Assembly: GCF_003573695.1 (NCBI RefSeq)
Contig: NW_020639929.1
Span: 3,128,406-3,192,405 of the forward strand
Direction of reading: 5' to 3'
DNA length: 64,000 nucleotides
Source: Papaver somniferum
Lineage: Eukaryota > Streptophyta > Magnoliopsida > Ranunculales > Papaveraceae
The notes below the pieces were generated by a model, which was given only the letters and a program-made list of their open reading frames with translations, searched no databases and was not told the DNA's origin. The translations under genes and the position numbers were made by a program. How positions within the stretch are numbered: position 1 is the stretch's first letter; each line of letters begins with the position of its first letter. This document shows, one piece after another, positions 23,751 through 35,093 of this stretch.

Positions 23751-24383
23751 TTGTTCAAAATTATAGTAGTAATTGTGGGCAAGAGTTATTCCGACTAAAT
23801 GCTTCACAGGGACTTTAATCGTATGTTATAAGTTCGATAGAGCACTCCAAGTCTCCAACCAAAAATCCAACCTTTCGGGTTAGAGCACTCCAGGTCTCCA
23901 ATCAAAAATCCAAAAGTGATATTTTTGTACTAGTGCTCCTCCTCGTACAATCCTGCTAGAGCCTAGAGAGTGCAGACTATGTTCTGCGATTCATAGTCCG
24001 CTTGGGGTGAATGAATGGCAACCCCAATGGGTAGAGCTCCATGTGCACCCGTATAAATGTGCCATCTAGCTAGCAAGGTAGTGTAGCTGTAATATATAAT
24101 TTCCTTCCTATGTCAAACTGAGAGGTACTGTATCAGTAGCAGCGAAGTTACGGGTACTTTCGGCAGAAAGAGAATATGAACTGAGACGATAGGCAATTTC
24201 CAGGAAGTTTCCTATGTGTAAAAAGTAACCAGGGAGAGAGATTATTAAAGAACCAAAAACATCATGCGCTCAACAACTATTCTGCAGCAAAGGCCAAATT
24301 CTCATCTCATCTATCAATAATGATTCATTATGTATGGTTTTCAAACTCTTCTTCTATTTCTCATGATTTAACAACTAGTAGTT
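23751..24383. other. No gene recognised
   Basis: AT-rich sequence. A short direct repeat, GAGCACTCCA.GTCTCCAA, occurs at about 23840 and 23884. No tRNA, ORF or element ends are recognised. Confidence 0.4.
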
Positions 24384-24695
24384 ATGGTGATTTATTCTTT
24401 TCAACCAGAAAATCATCATCTGTCCAAGCAGAGGAGGAAGAATAAGATGAACATCGTCAGCATCAAGTTCTCATCAGAATTAACAACAAAAAATCAAAAA
24501 AATCCATCATCAAATCTTTGTACCCAGCATAATGATATTTCCTCTCAACACAATAGTGTAAACCCGGCAGAACCGTTTTTTCAGTTTTTTGGTTCCCATC
24601 AGAAGCTTAAACCTTGGATGTATCTGCGCTTCAAGGTTCATTTGAAGAATGTTCCAGGTTGTGGATTAGTGAGAAACGTGAAAGCTGCGGCTTGA
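24384..24695 (+). CDS. Small ORF of unknown function (103 aa)
   Basis: An open frame from ATG to TGA coding a basic, Ser/Asn/Gln-rich protein with SKQRRKNK near residue 14 and LKNVPGCGLVRNVKAAA at the C-terminus. I recognise no family, and no promoter motif is evident. It may be a chance ORF or the last exon of a decayed gene. I include it because its composition is less biased than other short ORFs nearby. Confidence 0.2.
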   Translation: MVIYSFQPENHHLSKQRRKNKMNIVSIKFSSELTTKNQKNPSSNLCTQHNDISSQHNSVNPAEPFFQFFGSHQKLKPWMYLRFKVHLKNVPGCGLVRNVKAAA

Positions 24696-25980
24696 TCTGG
24701 TTTCACCGATGTACTGAATGAATGATGGACTAAAAGTAGGATTTAGATTTATTTAAGAAAAATTAGTCAGTTTACTTGTTTGAGAGTTAATTTATGAATC
24801 TTGAGATTTGTTTCAAATTAATTAAGTTACATATAAAAAAACAACATTGGGTATGCTTATTACTGTATACAATGTAAGAAATTTTAGAATTGATACCAAC
24901 TTGATTTGAAGCAGTCTTTGGTCTTTAATCACTTGTTTTGATGAACAACAAAGGCTTAGATTGAAATTGCCGGAAATATGAAACTCTGAAGGCACCAAGA
25001 GAAGTATGGGACTGCGGTTTAATGACTATTTTTTACAAATTTTTTGCTCATTTGATATATGCCTCTTAATTGTGTAACTGATCAAGCATCTACAACTACA
25101 TGGCATATATAAGAATCCTTGATAAAATATGGATTTTGTTCAGTGACTTTTACATAAATAATCTATGACTCGTGCACAATTGTGAGTCTTGTAGCAAAAA
25201 TTAGATTAGGCCTCATTGTTCGAGCAAACTCGACCATTGCAAGCGCAATGATACAGCTAGTCAAGGACGGTGTCTTGGCTATAAGTGCCCATTCCTCTAG
25301 ACTCTAGTAGTCCTCAAGTAGGATGGTTCACCTCTTTATCTTACAACTGTGAGGTCGGGACTTCTATGGTACGATTACCCGATTTGCAACATCTTGAGAG
25401 ATGCCTTTCTCTTCTCTATTCAAAACTCAATTAAGAAAAAAGAAACAGAAACTGTACAGGGGATTAGGTCAGGCTAAAAGATAGCCATAATGGCCGTCTA
25501 GCAACCTAGCCTATTTGAAACGATAATAAACCTTGCCAGGCCATTCTACAGACAGAATAAAGCCTGACCTACCCTCATAAAACTCATAAATATCCTCGGC
25601 TAGCAAACAAGCTTGCTTGGCCAAGGCAATCTGTTGAAAAATTTGCTTCTCTATGGCTATGAATATGGTGTATATTATTGTAAAATTTCTTTGCCAGCTT
25701 CCATTTCGGCACTAAATGCCAAGGAAACTCACCACTTTGAAAAGCTTGAATGCAACCCTTTCGTACTTTTTTATAACTACGGTTTCATCCATGATTTATG
25801 GGGATACAATTGCTATCAGGGATCGGTGAAATTGGATCCCTCCCAAGTGGTAGTTGTACCTCCATATAAATCATGGGTTTCATCTGCTAATTTTTATATT
25901 TCATGGAAGTTGGTCAAAGTTAGCTTAGTTCATGGAGCCTTGGAAAAATCGAACTACTAACATGTGCTCACTGTTTTAAC
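24696..25980. other. No gene recognised
   Basis: One open frame (25613-25960, plus, 115 codons) has no motif I know and overlaps no repeat I can name. The CGAGCAAACTCGACCATTGC stretch near 25219-25238 partly resembles GAGCTAGCTCGGACCATTGC at 34506-34525, perhaps a small dispersed repeat. Confidence 0.3.
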
Positions 25981-25984
25981 AATT

Positions 25985-26478
25985 TTCAATGTTTTTTTCT
26001 TTTTGAAAAAGAAGGGATATATTAAAGAAGAAAAAAGATATTTACAAGATATGTACGGAGGTGCAAAGCACCATAGAAACTAAAAGATCAAAAGTTAAAT
26101 GCTAGATAACCATTATGCCCTCCCAATGATTCAGAATTTGGCTGATAGAGAAATTCTTGAAAATGTAGAACTCCATTGGTAAATATCCAGTTCAATTCAT
26201 ACTTGGATTTTGGCCTAGCCTACCACTGTGAACTCTCCTATTAAGTTCATTCCAAAGCTCCCAGCCAATTGCAAAAGGCATTAAATGCCAAACCAATTTG
26301 ACCCTGCCTGGGCATCTCTTAATTATCCAACTTTGCATTAACGAATTGAAATCAAAAGGCATTACCCAATCCACCTTAACTGCAGAGATAAAGAACTCCC
26401 ACAGTGAAGTAGCCCAACTGCAATGAATGAACAAGTACTCCATTATTTCCAATGCAGCATTGCAAAAAAGGCACATAT
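25985..26478 (-). mobile_element. 3' end of a LINE (L1-type) with zinc-binding RVT domain
   Basis: The minus-strand frame 26478-26192 codes for MCLFCNAALEIMEYLFIHCS and then SLWEFF and PFAIGWELWNELNRRVH. This is the zf-RVT domain (CX2C .. HC) found at the C-terminus of ORF2 in plant L1 elements, ending at the stop at 26192. The 3'UTR-like part (GGTGCTTTGCACCTCCGTAC on minus) ends in an imperfect A/T-rich tail near 25990. The element is 5' truncated and interrupted at 26480 by another element's A-rich tail. It is not functional. Confidence 0.7.
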
Positions 26479-26930
26479 TTGATTTTTTTTTTCTTTTTTT
26501 TATAAGAAAGAAATTTATTGAATATGCCGAATTACTTAGAGTTACTACAAAACAAAGAAAAGCAGTAAAATGTAGAACCACCAACATCGAAAGGGAGAGG
26601 ATGCGGTGTTGGGCACTCATATGTTGCCTCATTAAAAACCTTGCAGAGGAGATTGGCGAAGGAAAAGAGTATAACGCGATAAGTCCTAAGAGATATAATA
26701 GTCCTAAGCATACGGGAGTAACCAATACAATAGTGGAATTTCAGAGATGTAGGAATGCTTCGTGCTCTATCGGTACCCAAAGAATTGTATTCTAATACTG
26801 GCGATATGCTACATTCTACAAACAAGTTGTTGGAAATGAGCACCATTACTCGAGATAGCGCTATCAAGATGGATTCCTGAGCCCTTCTAGCAAGAATCAT
26901 AGAAGTGTCACGACGACTTTTCTAGGAAAG
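26479..26930 (-). mobile_element. Second retroposon 3' tail (probably LINE), inserted in the first
   Basis: On the minus strand the segment ends ..AATAAATTTCTTTCTTATAA and an A-rich tail at 26479-26505, the usual look of a plant LINE 3' end with a poly(A) signal. It carries GGTTTTTAATGAGGCAAC upstream, a phrase also seen in the tail of Copia 3 (near 59930), so an LTR-element origin is the alternative. No conserved domain is visible. The 5' border is not defined. Confidence 0.4.
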
Positions 26931-28379
26931 GGTCCTGCTAATCGAGGATCCAGTTGGTGAGTGTTGAGGTTGCATCTTCAATAAAACACACCGCCTTTGG
27001 GATCAAATACCGAAAAAGAAATCAGGATAATATAGCCAGCACTGATTCAACATCATGGTGGTTCAAAAAAGCCTTCATTTTCCTAGTCAAATAATAATAA
27101 GAAACCCGTAAGTAGATTAATTTACAAACTAACATCACATAGACACAGAACATATCAGATAGGAATGGTAACATTAAATTTAAATGCAAGACACCAAATA
27201 TAAGAGAAGGGAAAGCAAGATTAAAGCTAGATAATCTAACCTTGAAAAAGAAGAGAAAAAATATGTTATGGAGTAAACTAAATAAAGGCAGTAAAGGCTA
27301 GTAATATAGAAATAACAAGATGCAATAGTTAAAATCAACAAAAAAAAGTCAAATGACCCACTGTACCAGGAGATGAACAAATAACAATCAAATCTAAGTT
27401 TCTTTTTCAAATAAAATCCCTTTACAGGAACTCAATTTATAAAACCCTTAACTATTGATTTTGTTTTATTAAGTATATTTAAGGTCCCTGGGCTAAGTGA
27501 CCAATTGAATAAAAGCAGATAATCTTTAAGAAGTTAAAAGAATAATTGTCTCTGTATAGCCCCAAATCTAACCATGTTCAACGGGTTTTTTTAGTGAAAT
27601 TGAAATGAAATCATCTTGCGCCTTAGTCCTGACCACCAACAAAGTTCTAAAGACCCTTCTTTGTTTGCAAAAAAAGAGGCACCCAACAGACCAGAAAAAA
27701 AACAAGGAGGAAAATTAGAGGAAGAAACCAAGAGAAAAAAAATAGCTAGCCTTCAATCTTTTCAGATCAGAGGATCAGAGGTCTAGATCTGGCCATAATT
27801 GCATAGATGTGACGACAAAACAACAAAAAATGAGAAGAAGAAAACAAGGAAAACTTAGACACCACTAGAGAGAAAAAACTAAAAACATCCAAAAATCCCT
27901 AACAGGCAAGGAACTAAAGAGAAAAAAGAAAAGATGTTATCTGTCTAGGAAAATTCAAGCAACCAAGGAATAGACTAAACTTTTCCTATCTACAACTACA
28001 TCTCGCATTGGAAGGTCAACTGACACAAAACCATTTCTTAATCTGACATCCCTAATAAAAACAGAATCCTAATTGAACAAGGATGCTCTTGAATATATAT
28101 TTTTTTTAAACCCGAACTAATATAACTGACTATGACTAACGCTGACAATCTCTAGACTTACCTGAGCCACCGGCTTCAATAAAATTCACTCACTTGTTTT
28201 ACTACAGCTCCAGACTTCCTACCTCGAGCATAACCCTACTAAGGAGCCCAATAGCCTCGGCTAAGAATAAAAAACATAGAAAACTTACTTCTTAGAGACC
28301 CGAGATTTCAGGATTCTAACAAACTGACAGTTTTAAAATGTTAACCACAATCAAGGGCACCACACTTCTAGAGACAAGG
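26931..28379. other. No gene recognised (A-rich)
   Basis: Purine-rich, low-complexity DNA (for example 27660-27930) without ORFs, element ends or RNA-gene signals that I can recognise. Confidence 0.4.
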
Positions 28380-28490
28380 AAAATTTGGCCTCCAAACATA
28401 AACCAAACTCTAATAATGCACAGGTTTGGTTGAATCACCATTCTTCTGTGTTGCGACATATTCCGAGTTGGAATAAAATCATGAAGAGAA
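28380..28490 (-). mobile_element. Downstream half of the LINE ORF2 fragment split by Copia 1
   Basis: The minus-strand frame through 28489-28395 codes for HDFIPTRNMSQHRRMVIQ and PNLCII. It continues in frame from the fragment at 42566-42790 once Copia 1 and one TSD copy are set aside. The stretch is the start of a zf-RVT region of a plant L1. It is the oldest visible layer of the nest. Confidence 0.6.
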
Positions 28491-28773
28491 TATTAGATAG
28501 GATGTCACTTAACAGCTGCCACTGTTTCATTTGCTCTAGCCGATCACAGCTGTACCATCACTTCTCTTGAACGTGCTACTATATGATTAGTTCATTTTTT
28601 GCTGTGTCATCTCTAATGTCGGTTCTTGTAATGTGAGTATAATTACTCTGGTCTGTCTTTACTGTTTTTTGTGAGAGAGAATACATAGACTTTGTCTGGT
28701 TTATCATTTTCATGGTTTCTGTAATAATGTTCTTGAATAGATTCACAGTTTCATCAAGAACATAGTTCCATTA
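28491..28773 (+). repeat. 5' LTR of Copia 1 (283 bp)
   Basis: Pairs with 42282-42565, with about 20 differences by eye. Begins TATTAG, ends CATTA. The GAGAA duplication precedes it and the primer-binding site follows directly. Confidence 0.92.
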
Positions 28774-28785
28774 TGGTATCAATCG
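28774..28785 (+). other. Primer-binding site of Copia 1
   Basis: TGGTATCAATCG starts at the first base after the LTR. TGGTATCA is the initiator-Met tRNA complement normal for Copia elements; the following bases have drifted. Confidence 0.8.
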
Positions 28786-28887
28786 TCTAGTATGATCCTT
28801 TTTTCCGCTGCTCTTTACTATTTCATCTTCATCTTTGATCTCTCTGCAACTTTCTTTCTTCGTTTCTTTCTTGTTTTTAGATCTACA

Positions 28888-29644
28888 ATGGCTTACAATC
28901 ACTATGAGTCTCGAATTTCTCAAATTCCTCTAAATCACATCTCTCATATTATTCATTTTAAACTCACAGAAGACAATTTTTTAACCTGGAAAAGTTTTTG
29001 TTACCTTTGCTAAAGAAATACAAAGTTTCAGGTTTTCTTGATGGATCTATTCCTTGCCCTAGGAAATACATTCAAGAATGGATTGATGGAGAAGACATAG
29101 ATGTCCTCAATCTTTCTCATACACATTGGGTAGAAGATGATAATACCTTAATTTTATGGATCCAATCTACCATATCTGATTCAGATCTACCATATGTTGT
29201 TGGTGCTAGATCCTCTAAGGAACTTTGGGATAACATTGAGTTGCGATTTGCCAGAAGTTCAACAACTCATTATATTCAACTTCGCACAAGACTTCAACCT
29301 TAAAACTTGGATCAGGTTCGATGTTTACATATCTAGGTGAGACCAAGAAAACTGGTGATCAATTGGATGCATCTGGATCTCCAATTTCAGATGATGAACT
29401 TGTTGTCACTATATTAAATGGAATTGGTCAAGATTATCAAGCTTTTAGTAATTCTATTCGTATTCGGTATCCTCGTGTTGATTCTCGAGAGCTTCATAAT
29501 CTTCTTCTTTCAGAAGAAATTGTTGTCCAAAATCGATCTTCAGCACTTCTCTCTGACGCTTACAGTCGAGCTTTTGCTGCCTTTCAAGCTTCTATGCGAA
29601 ATCAACATGCCTCCAGCTCTCGTGGTCGTGGTAGAGGTAATTAA
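28888..29644 (+). pseudogene. Copia 1 gag (broken)
   Basis: Starts MAYNHYESRISQIP at 28888. It shows the UBN2-type gag features: LTEDNFLTWKS, GFLDGSIPCP, then SSKELWDNIELRFARSS, and LVVTILNGIGQDY near 29400. It ends in an RG-rich tail (SSRGRGRGN). The frame shifts near 28995 and again between 29303 and 29320, and a stop falls at 29301-29303. A zinc-knuckle relic at about 29787-29830 reads CQIYIKPGHDALSC, where the second Cys of CX2C has become Tyr. It would form the nucleocapsid; this copy cannot. Confidence 0.75.
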
Positions 29645-29836
29645 TTCATTCCACCACCTAGGAATCAATCACATTTTCATCCACGCTCTCCAGGTCAATT
29701 CCATTTTACATCTATACCACCACCACCAACAACAACAACAACATTTCATCATGCTCCTACATTTGACCATTCTGATGCTATAGTATGCCAAATTTATATT
29801 AAACCTGGTCATGATGCTCTCTCTTGTCGAAATCGG

Positions 29837-30343
29837 ATGAATTTTGCGTATCAAAACACCAAGACTCCTCATCATCTAAGTGAAATGTTAGCATCTGCAA
29901 ATATTCTAGGAGAGAATCCATGGTATGCAGATACTGGAGCCAATAATCACACCACAGCTGATATTTCTGAACTTCATTCTTCCAATCCTTTTGAAGGTTC
30001 TGAAGAAATTCACACTGCCAATGGCTCAGGTATGAAAATATCTCATGTTGGTTCTACTATTAAGTATACACCAGCTAAAATGTTTGCCTTGAATAATATA
30101 CTTCATGTACCACAAGCTTCATCAAATTTATTATCAGTGCATAAATTCACCACAGACAACAAATTCTCAATAACTTTTGATCCTCTTGGTTTCACTGTTA
30201 ACGATCTCTTCTCTGAGAAGATTACTTTACATCACAATACCAAGAGTTCACCCACAACTACTGCAAAGTCAGTCCATCATGCTTACTCCAGTTCAACTTC
30301 TACAATAGCTGTTGTTTGGCATAGGAGACTATGTCATCCTTAA
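29837..30343 (+). pseudogene. Copia 1 aspartic protease and pre-integrase region
   Basis: The catalytic motif of a retroelement aspartic protease appears as WYADTGANNHTT, followed by ILHVPQASSNLLSVHKF, the conserved second half. The C-terminal HRRLCHP belongs to the gag_pre-integrase zinc-binding region. The ORF stops at 30341-30343, just before the rest of that domain. The protease would cut the polyprotein. In frame it continues from the gag tail only after a frameshift. Confidence 0.75.
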
Positions 30344-30352
30344 TTCAATACA

Positions 30353-31624
30353 ATGCAACATGTTAGCATATTTCTCTCTTTGTCAAACATAATAAAGACT
30401 CATATATTTTTTCATGAATGCCAACTTGGTAGAAGTCATAGATTACCTTTTTCTTCCTCTTCACATTGTAGTACTAAACCATTACATTTGATTCATCTTG
30501 ATCTTTGGGGTCCAAGTTTTGTAACTTCAAATGCTGGATTTAAGTACTATGTGAATATAATTGATGATTTCTCCAAATATTGTTGGATTTTTCCACTTTT
30601 TGACAAATCAGATTTCAAGACTATCTTTTTTAATTTTAAGTCTCAAGTTGAAACTATGTTTGGCCTTCATATGTGCATTATCAGAACTGATGGAGGTGGT
30701 GAATTTCTTCACAATGAATTAACATCGTTCTTATCCTTATGTGGCATTCTTCATGAATTTTCTTGTCCACATACTCCTCAGCAAAATGATGTTGCTGAAG
30801 TGAAGCACATGCACTTAGTTGAAGTTGGCAGAACCTTTATCATTCATTCAGGCCTCTCTGGATCTTATTGGGTTGAGTCTTTTCAAATAACAAATTACAC
30901 TATTAACATATTACCTATAAATTCTTTAGGTAATAAGTCTCCCTATAGGGTACTTTTTCAAAGATCACCAGATTATCATTTTTTGAAATCCTTTGGCTGT
31001 CTATGTTTTCCTTGGCTCAAACCATATACAACCAAAAAACTTCAACCTAGAAGCCTGCAATGTATATTTCTTGGTTATAGTTTGAATCACAAAGGTTACC
31101 GATGTCTTCATCCCTCTACTGGCAGAGTGTATATTTCTAGAAATGTGGTTTTTGATGAGCATACTTATCCAATCAAATCACCACCATTATATTCTGCATC
31201 TACTTATTTTTTTACAGCTCCTGCATCAACTTGTGATACTACACTTATATCAGATACACCACTTGAGCCAGAGATATCTAATTCTGTGTCAGACGTTATT
31301 TCAACCACTTCTCCACTTGTGTCAGAGACAACTATTTCTGCGACAAATAATGGTTCTTCTGCTTCTACCACTATGTCAGACCTTCTTCCATCTATTGAGG
31401 CTTCTCCCACTCAAGTACCAGAGGTAACTTCTTCTCATAATACTTCTTCTACTTCAGTCCCTCATGTTATTGCCAATCAGCAAAATATGGTCACTAGGGG
31501 TAAAATGGGAATTAGAAAGCCTAAATCTTATTGCTCAAAATATGCTTTGTCTGTCTCTATTGTTTCTACTACACCACCTCCTCTACCAACTTGTGTTTCT
31601 CAGGCCAAAAAACATCCTAAATAG
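30353..31624 (+). pseudogene. Copia 1 integrase
   Basis: The integrase core shows the first Asp in HLDLWGP, the second in RTDGGGEF, and HTPQQNDVAEVKH where the catalytic Glu normally follows (usual NGVAERKH). The Glu is still there, but the N-G and R-K context has changed. FLGYSLNHKGYRC and the Ser/Thr-rich linker to RT (VSETTISATNNGSSAS) follow. The frame ends in TAG at 31622-31624. It would join element DNA to the chromosome. Start given is the first Met after the upstream stop; the real protein is part of a polyprotein. Confidence 0.75.
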
Positions 31625-32328
31625 GGTGTTGCTTTAGTCAATGAGTATAATGCTTTACAAACAGCTGGTACTTGGTCATTAGTGGATCCAGATCCTTCTC
31701 AAAACTTAGTTGGTTGCAAATGGGTTTTCAAGGTAAAGTAGAATCCTGATGGTACCATAAAAAGATTTAAGGCTAGACTTGTTACAGAGGGCTTTCATCA
31801 ACAAGATGGTCTTGATTATGATGAGACTTTCAGCCCTGTAGCTAAGCCTACTACAATTAGAGTACTTCTTTCTCTAGCAGTTCAGTTTGGCTGGAACATT
31901 AATCAACTTGATGTGAGTAATGCTTTTCTCCATGGGTCTTTACAAGAGGAGGTTTACATGACACATCCACCTGGCTTCATTGATCCAGATCATCCTAATA
32001 AAGTTTGTAAGCTACACAAATCTATTTATGGTCTAAAGCAAGCTCCTAGAGCTTGGTATGAGAAGCTTATGAATGTTCTTTTGTCATATAACTTTGTTCC
32101 TTCAGTGGCAGATAATTCTCTATTTGTTCAAAAGATTGGCTCAAGGATTACAATGATTCTTGTTTATGTAGATGACATTCTCATCACAGGTAACTCTTGT
32201 GCATACTGTTCTGATCTCATCATTCTTCTTCAACATCATTTTCCTCTTAAAGACTTAGGATCTTTGCACTATTTTTTGGGTTTGGAAGTTAAGAGGAATG
32301 ATTCAAGTATATTCCTTTCTCAAACCAG
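31625..32328 (+). pseudogene. Copia 1 reverse transcriptase, 5' part (cut by the CACTA element)
   Basis: RT motifs in the same frame as integrase: GCKWVFKVK, a stop, then RFKARLVTEGFHQQDGLDY, DETFSPVAKPTTIR, QLDVSNAFLHG, IYGLKQAPRAWYEKL and the catalytic MILVYVDDILITG. The frame is interrupted at 32329 by the CACTA terminus within LSQTS. The RNase H part resumes at 41481. In-frame stops at 31622 and about 31738 already disabled it. Confidence 0.8.
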
Positions 32329-32535
32329 CACTACACCAAATTTAGTGATTAGCAACGGTAGATGGCAGTTGCAAAGCAGGGTTGCAACAATTCCCCTCTG
32401 TTACGAAAGTCGATGTTGCATCGTAACGGCTGCATTTCCATTGCAAATTTTCAGTCGCAGCAGTTCGTAACTGTTTGAAACAGTTGCGAACAAGAAAATC
32501 GCAACAGCGTGCTGCGGTTGCGAAATTTTTGCAAC

Positions 32536-34091
32536 ATAAAAAAAAATAGTGGTTTTGACCAGTCAAAATTAGAGTTCCCTGTAACAAAATCAAATCCCAT
32601 CTTCATTTTGGAAATCAAATTTATCCAACAAAACAAATCATAAGGAACTCAGCCATTTTTTTAGGATTTAAGAATATAAGTGTAAGTTATAAGATAACAT
32701 GCCAGCTCAGGACAAACAAATTCAGTGTGTAGTATCAAAAGAATGACAAGTATGTTCTTCATTTTTCAGATACAATAAAATGATAAACACAGAGAAAAAC
32801 CTTGAATTTTGCCGAGATTCTTCACTTATTGCCTGCCCAATCTCCGATCTTTGGTGAGGAGATTCGTTAGTTACTGCTTTCCCAGCCTTCCCAATATCCG
32901 ACATCAAGCATGTGAGACCACCAGTTACTTTCTCATCTCCACTGGCAGTCGTTACTTACTGCCTGCAGAAAATAATTAAAGGAAAAAAACATATAATTTA
33001 CTTACACTTAAAATAATTGAAGGAAAACGGAGCAAGTTAACAATTAATTACCACATGTTTGTCCTCCTCTGACTCCCCTTTAGCTTTTCTTTCACTCACC
33101 TCTTCAGCAAGTTCCATAGCGAAAAGCTCTTTTTGCGTTGTAAGAGAAATTAGGCATTATGATGAGTAAACAACACAAGCACGAAAAAAAACTACAAAGA
33201 AAAACAAAAACAACAGAAATAGAGGAAAAGCTCAAGTTGGAGGACAAGAGAGACCCAATGGAACATCAGAAAGCTAAGATCGATTGATGTAGATTGAAAT
33301 GATGCTCACCTCTTTTTATACTTATAAAACTATAAATCTCTAGAGGAAGACTCTAGGTGTCAACGAATGACAGCATTTCCAAACATATGCAAAAGGATTA
33401 TGTTTGCTAGCTAGAAATATACACAAACTAACAGTTGTAAACAATTCGGTTTGTTTTCTATCTCAACTAACAGTTGTAGTGAGCTCATGGAAGTAGCAAC
33501 TGAGCAGTGCATACATTTTAGACTAACAAAACACAATTTTAGACACCATATACCAGACATCACGAAAAAAGACATGATTCAAGACCAAACGCAATAAGTA
33601 AGAATAAAAGAAGTCATACCCTACTGAAGCAGAAACCACATTGTCATAGTGGGATGTGTCCACTGCAATCCGTGTCCTCTAATTGTAACAAATGAAATCG
33701 TACTGAATAAATAAAAGGGATTTCTAAAATCCAGCAAGCACGCGTCAACTTACCAAAATGGTAGGTTTTACTAGAAGGAAAGATCGATGAAGCATGCTCG
33801 ACTAGAGGACCAACTCTTAAGATGGATACAATCTGCAGTATAAAAGGGAATAAATAAGTCACTCCATATTTCACTTCAAATCAAAACAAACACCATGTGT
33901 TAGCATCTCACTAGTTAACAGCCAATGCGGTAACATTTTCTGTGTCGAGCATTGGTGCTAAAATACCACAATCAGAAAAATATGAAGTCTAGATATATAT
34001 ATATATATATCTCAGTTTTAGAGGGGTAGCAATTTTACAGGGAAGATCACTCAACTTTACACCAAAGTCGCAGCAAGTGAAAAATGCACAC
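32536..34091 (-). other. CACTA left internal region, unassigned
   Basis: Mostly AT-rich, with exon-like pieces on the minus strand that I cannot identify: a start-like context at 33122 coding MELAEEVSERKAKGESEEDK before a donor-like site, and a CAG-bounded block near 32955-32800. A (TA)n run lies at about 33990-34010. Possible relic of the element's own gene or a further capture. Confidence 0.3.
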
Positions 34092-34383
34092 CTATAAGGA
34101 ATATGGCGGTTATAGTAGCAGACTATTGATATCTTTTGGCCGCCCCAAAATCAATGATATACACCTGCAGAACAAACATAATGAGAACATTATCATATAT
34201 GTGAAGCAAACATCTATTATGCAAAATGAAGAAATACAGAAAACTTCATCTCCATGCAACTCACATAAGATACCAAGGAAAGAAATTCAGTACTTGATTG
34301 GCTTTCTGTCTAGGACGCGTAAGAAAATTATCTGGTTTGATATTCCGATGCGAAAATCCTTTGGAGTGCATATAAGCTTGATT
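34092..34383 (-). pseudogene. Captured casein kinase 1-like kinase fragment, two exons
   Basis: Minus-strand exon 34290-34383 codes for [18 protein letters not shown], the catalytic loop of CK1 (family HRDIKPDNFL), with the catalytic Asp replaced by Asn. Exon 34092-34164, bounded by CTGCAG before and GTGTGC after, codes for VYIIDFGAAKRYQ and, after a frameshift, NRHIPYR, the DFG region and the CK1-typical RHIPYRE stretch. Only these pieces of a roughly 300-residue kinase domain remain. Introns are kept, so it was taken from genomic DNA. It lies downstream of the PLD exons in the same orientation. Confidence 0.7.
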
Positions 34384-34668
34384 CTAGTAATCTAAAACAA
34401 GTAAAATTATTCAATCAAATGTCATACAGTTTACTAAATTAAGCAACACCAATATACTACAATTACTTTAAGTAGCTATATATAAGAGCAGTAGACTTGC
34501 TTCAGAGCTAGCTCGGACCATTGCAAGACTAAATTCCCAAAAAAAAAAAAAAAAAAAAAAACTCTTTATTTTCTTCAAATAGTTTCGTCATAATAACTTT
34601 TCGGATAGTTTAAGATTTGTAAATTCCACTTACGATGAGATAAGTCATTTCAAAAAATAAGGGTAAGA
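34384..34668. other. CACTA internal DNA up to the Copia 2 insertion
   Basis: No coding signal. Contains a poly-A run at about 34539-34560. The CTTTC at 34669-34673 is the left TSD copy of Copia 2. Confidence 0.4.
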
Positions 34669-34673
34669 CTTTC

Positions 34674-35000
34674 TATTAAGGAAAGTGATATATTAGGAAA
34701 GTGTCGTAATATCTTTCCAAACCGTAGTGGTCAGTCTATGGAAAGTATTGTCCATGTAAGTCACGGATTTGAGACCGATAAGGAAAGTGATATATTAGGA
34801 AAGTGTCGTAGTATCTTTCCAAGAATGTAGTGGTCAGTCTATGGAAAGTATTGTTCATGTAAGTCACGAATTTGAGACCCATAAGGAAAGTCTCAAATTC
34901 GTGCTTTAGGAAGGTTTGCTCTCCAAGTTTGAGTCATGTATAAATATCTACGGCATTCCTATGAATAAAGATAAGAAAGGGATTTACCAAAGTTTTAACA
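34674..35000 (+). repeat. 5' LTR of Copia 2 (327 bp) with internal 102-bp tandem repeat
   Basis: TAAGGAAAGTGATATATTAG begins at 34677 and again at 34779, with a third partial start at 34882, so U3 holds two full 102-103-bp units. TATAAATA at 34939-34946 and AATAAA at 34964-34969 mark promoter and poly(A) signals in the usual compact order. Confidence 0.93.
34939..34946 (+). promoter_or_regulatory. TATA box of Copia 2 LTR
   Basis: TATAAATA, also at 39563-39570 in the 3' LTR. An AATAAA lies 18 bases after it, so a short R region is likely. Confidence 0.65.
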
Positions 35001-35014
35001 TGGCATCACGAGCC
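35001..35014 (+). other. Primer-binding site of Copia 2
   Basis: TGGCATCACGAGCC directly follows the LTR; it resembles the initiator-Met tRNA site TGGTATCAGAGC with changes. Confidence 0.65.
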
Positions 35015-35025
35015 AGTTGAAAACC

Positions 35026-35027
<2 letters not shown>

Positions 35028-35070
<43 letters not shown>
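35028..35070 (+). repeat. 43-base poly-A run in the Copia 2 leader
   Basis: Pure A from 35028 to 35070, between primer-binding site and gag start. It may be a sequence-length uncertainty or a real homopolymer. Confidence 0.85.
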
Positions 35071-35072
<2 letters not shown>

Positions 35073-35093
35073 AAGAAAAGAAAATCGTTGAGA

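Noticed and set aside
32342..32636. Minus-strand ORFs across the left CACTA end
   Set aside because: They follow the GTTGCGA repeats in several overlapping frames and cross into Copia 1.
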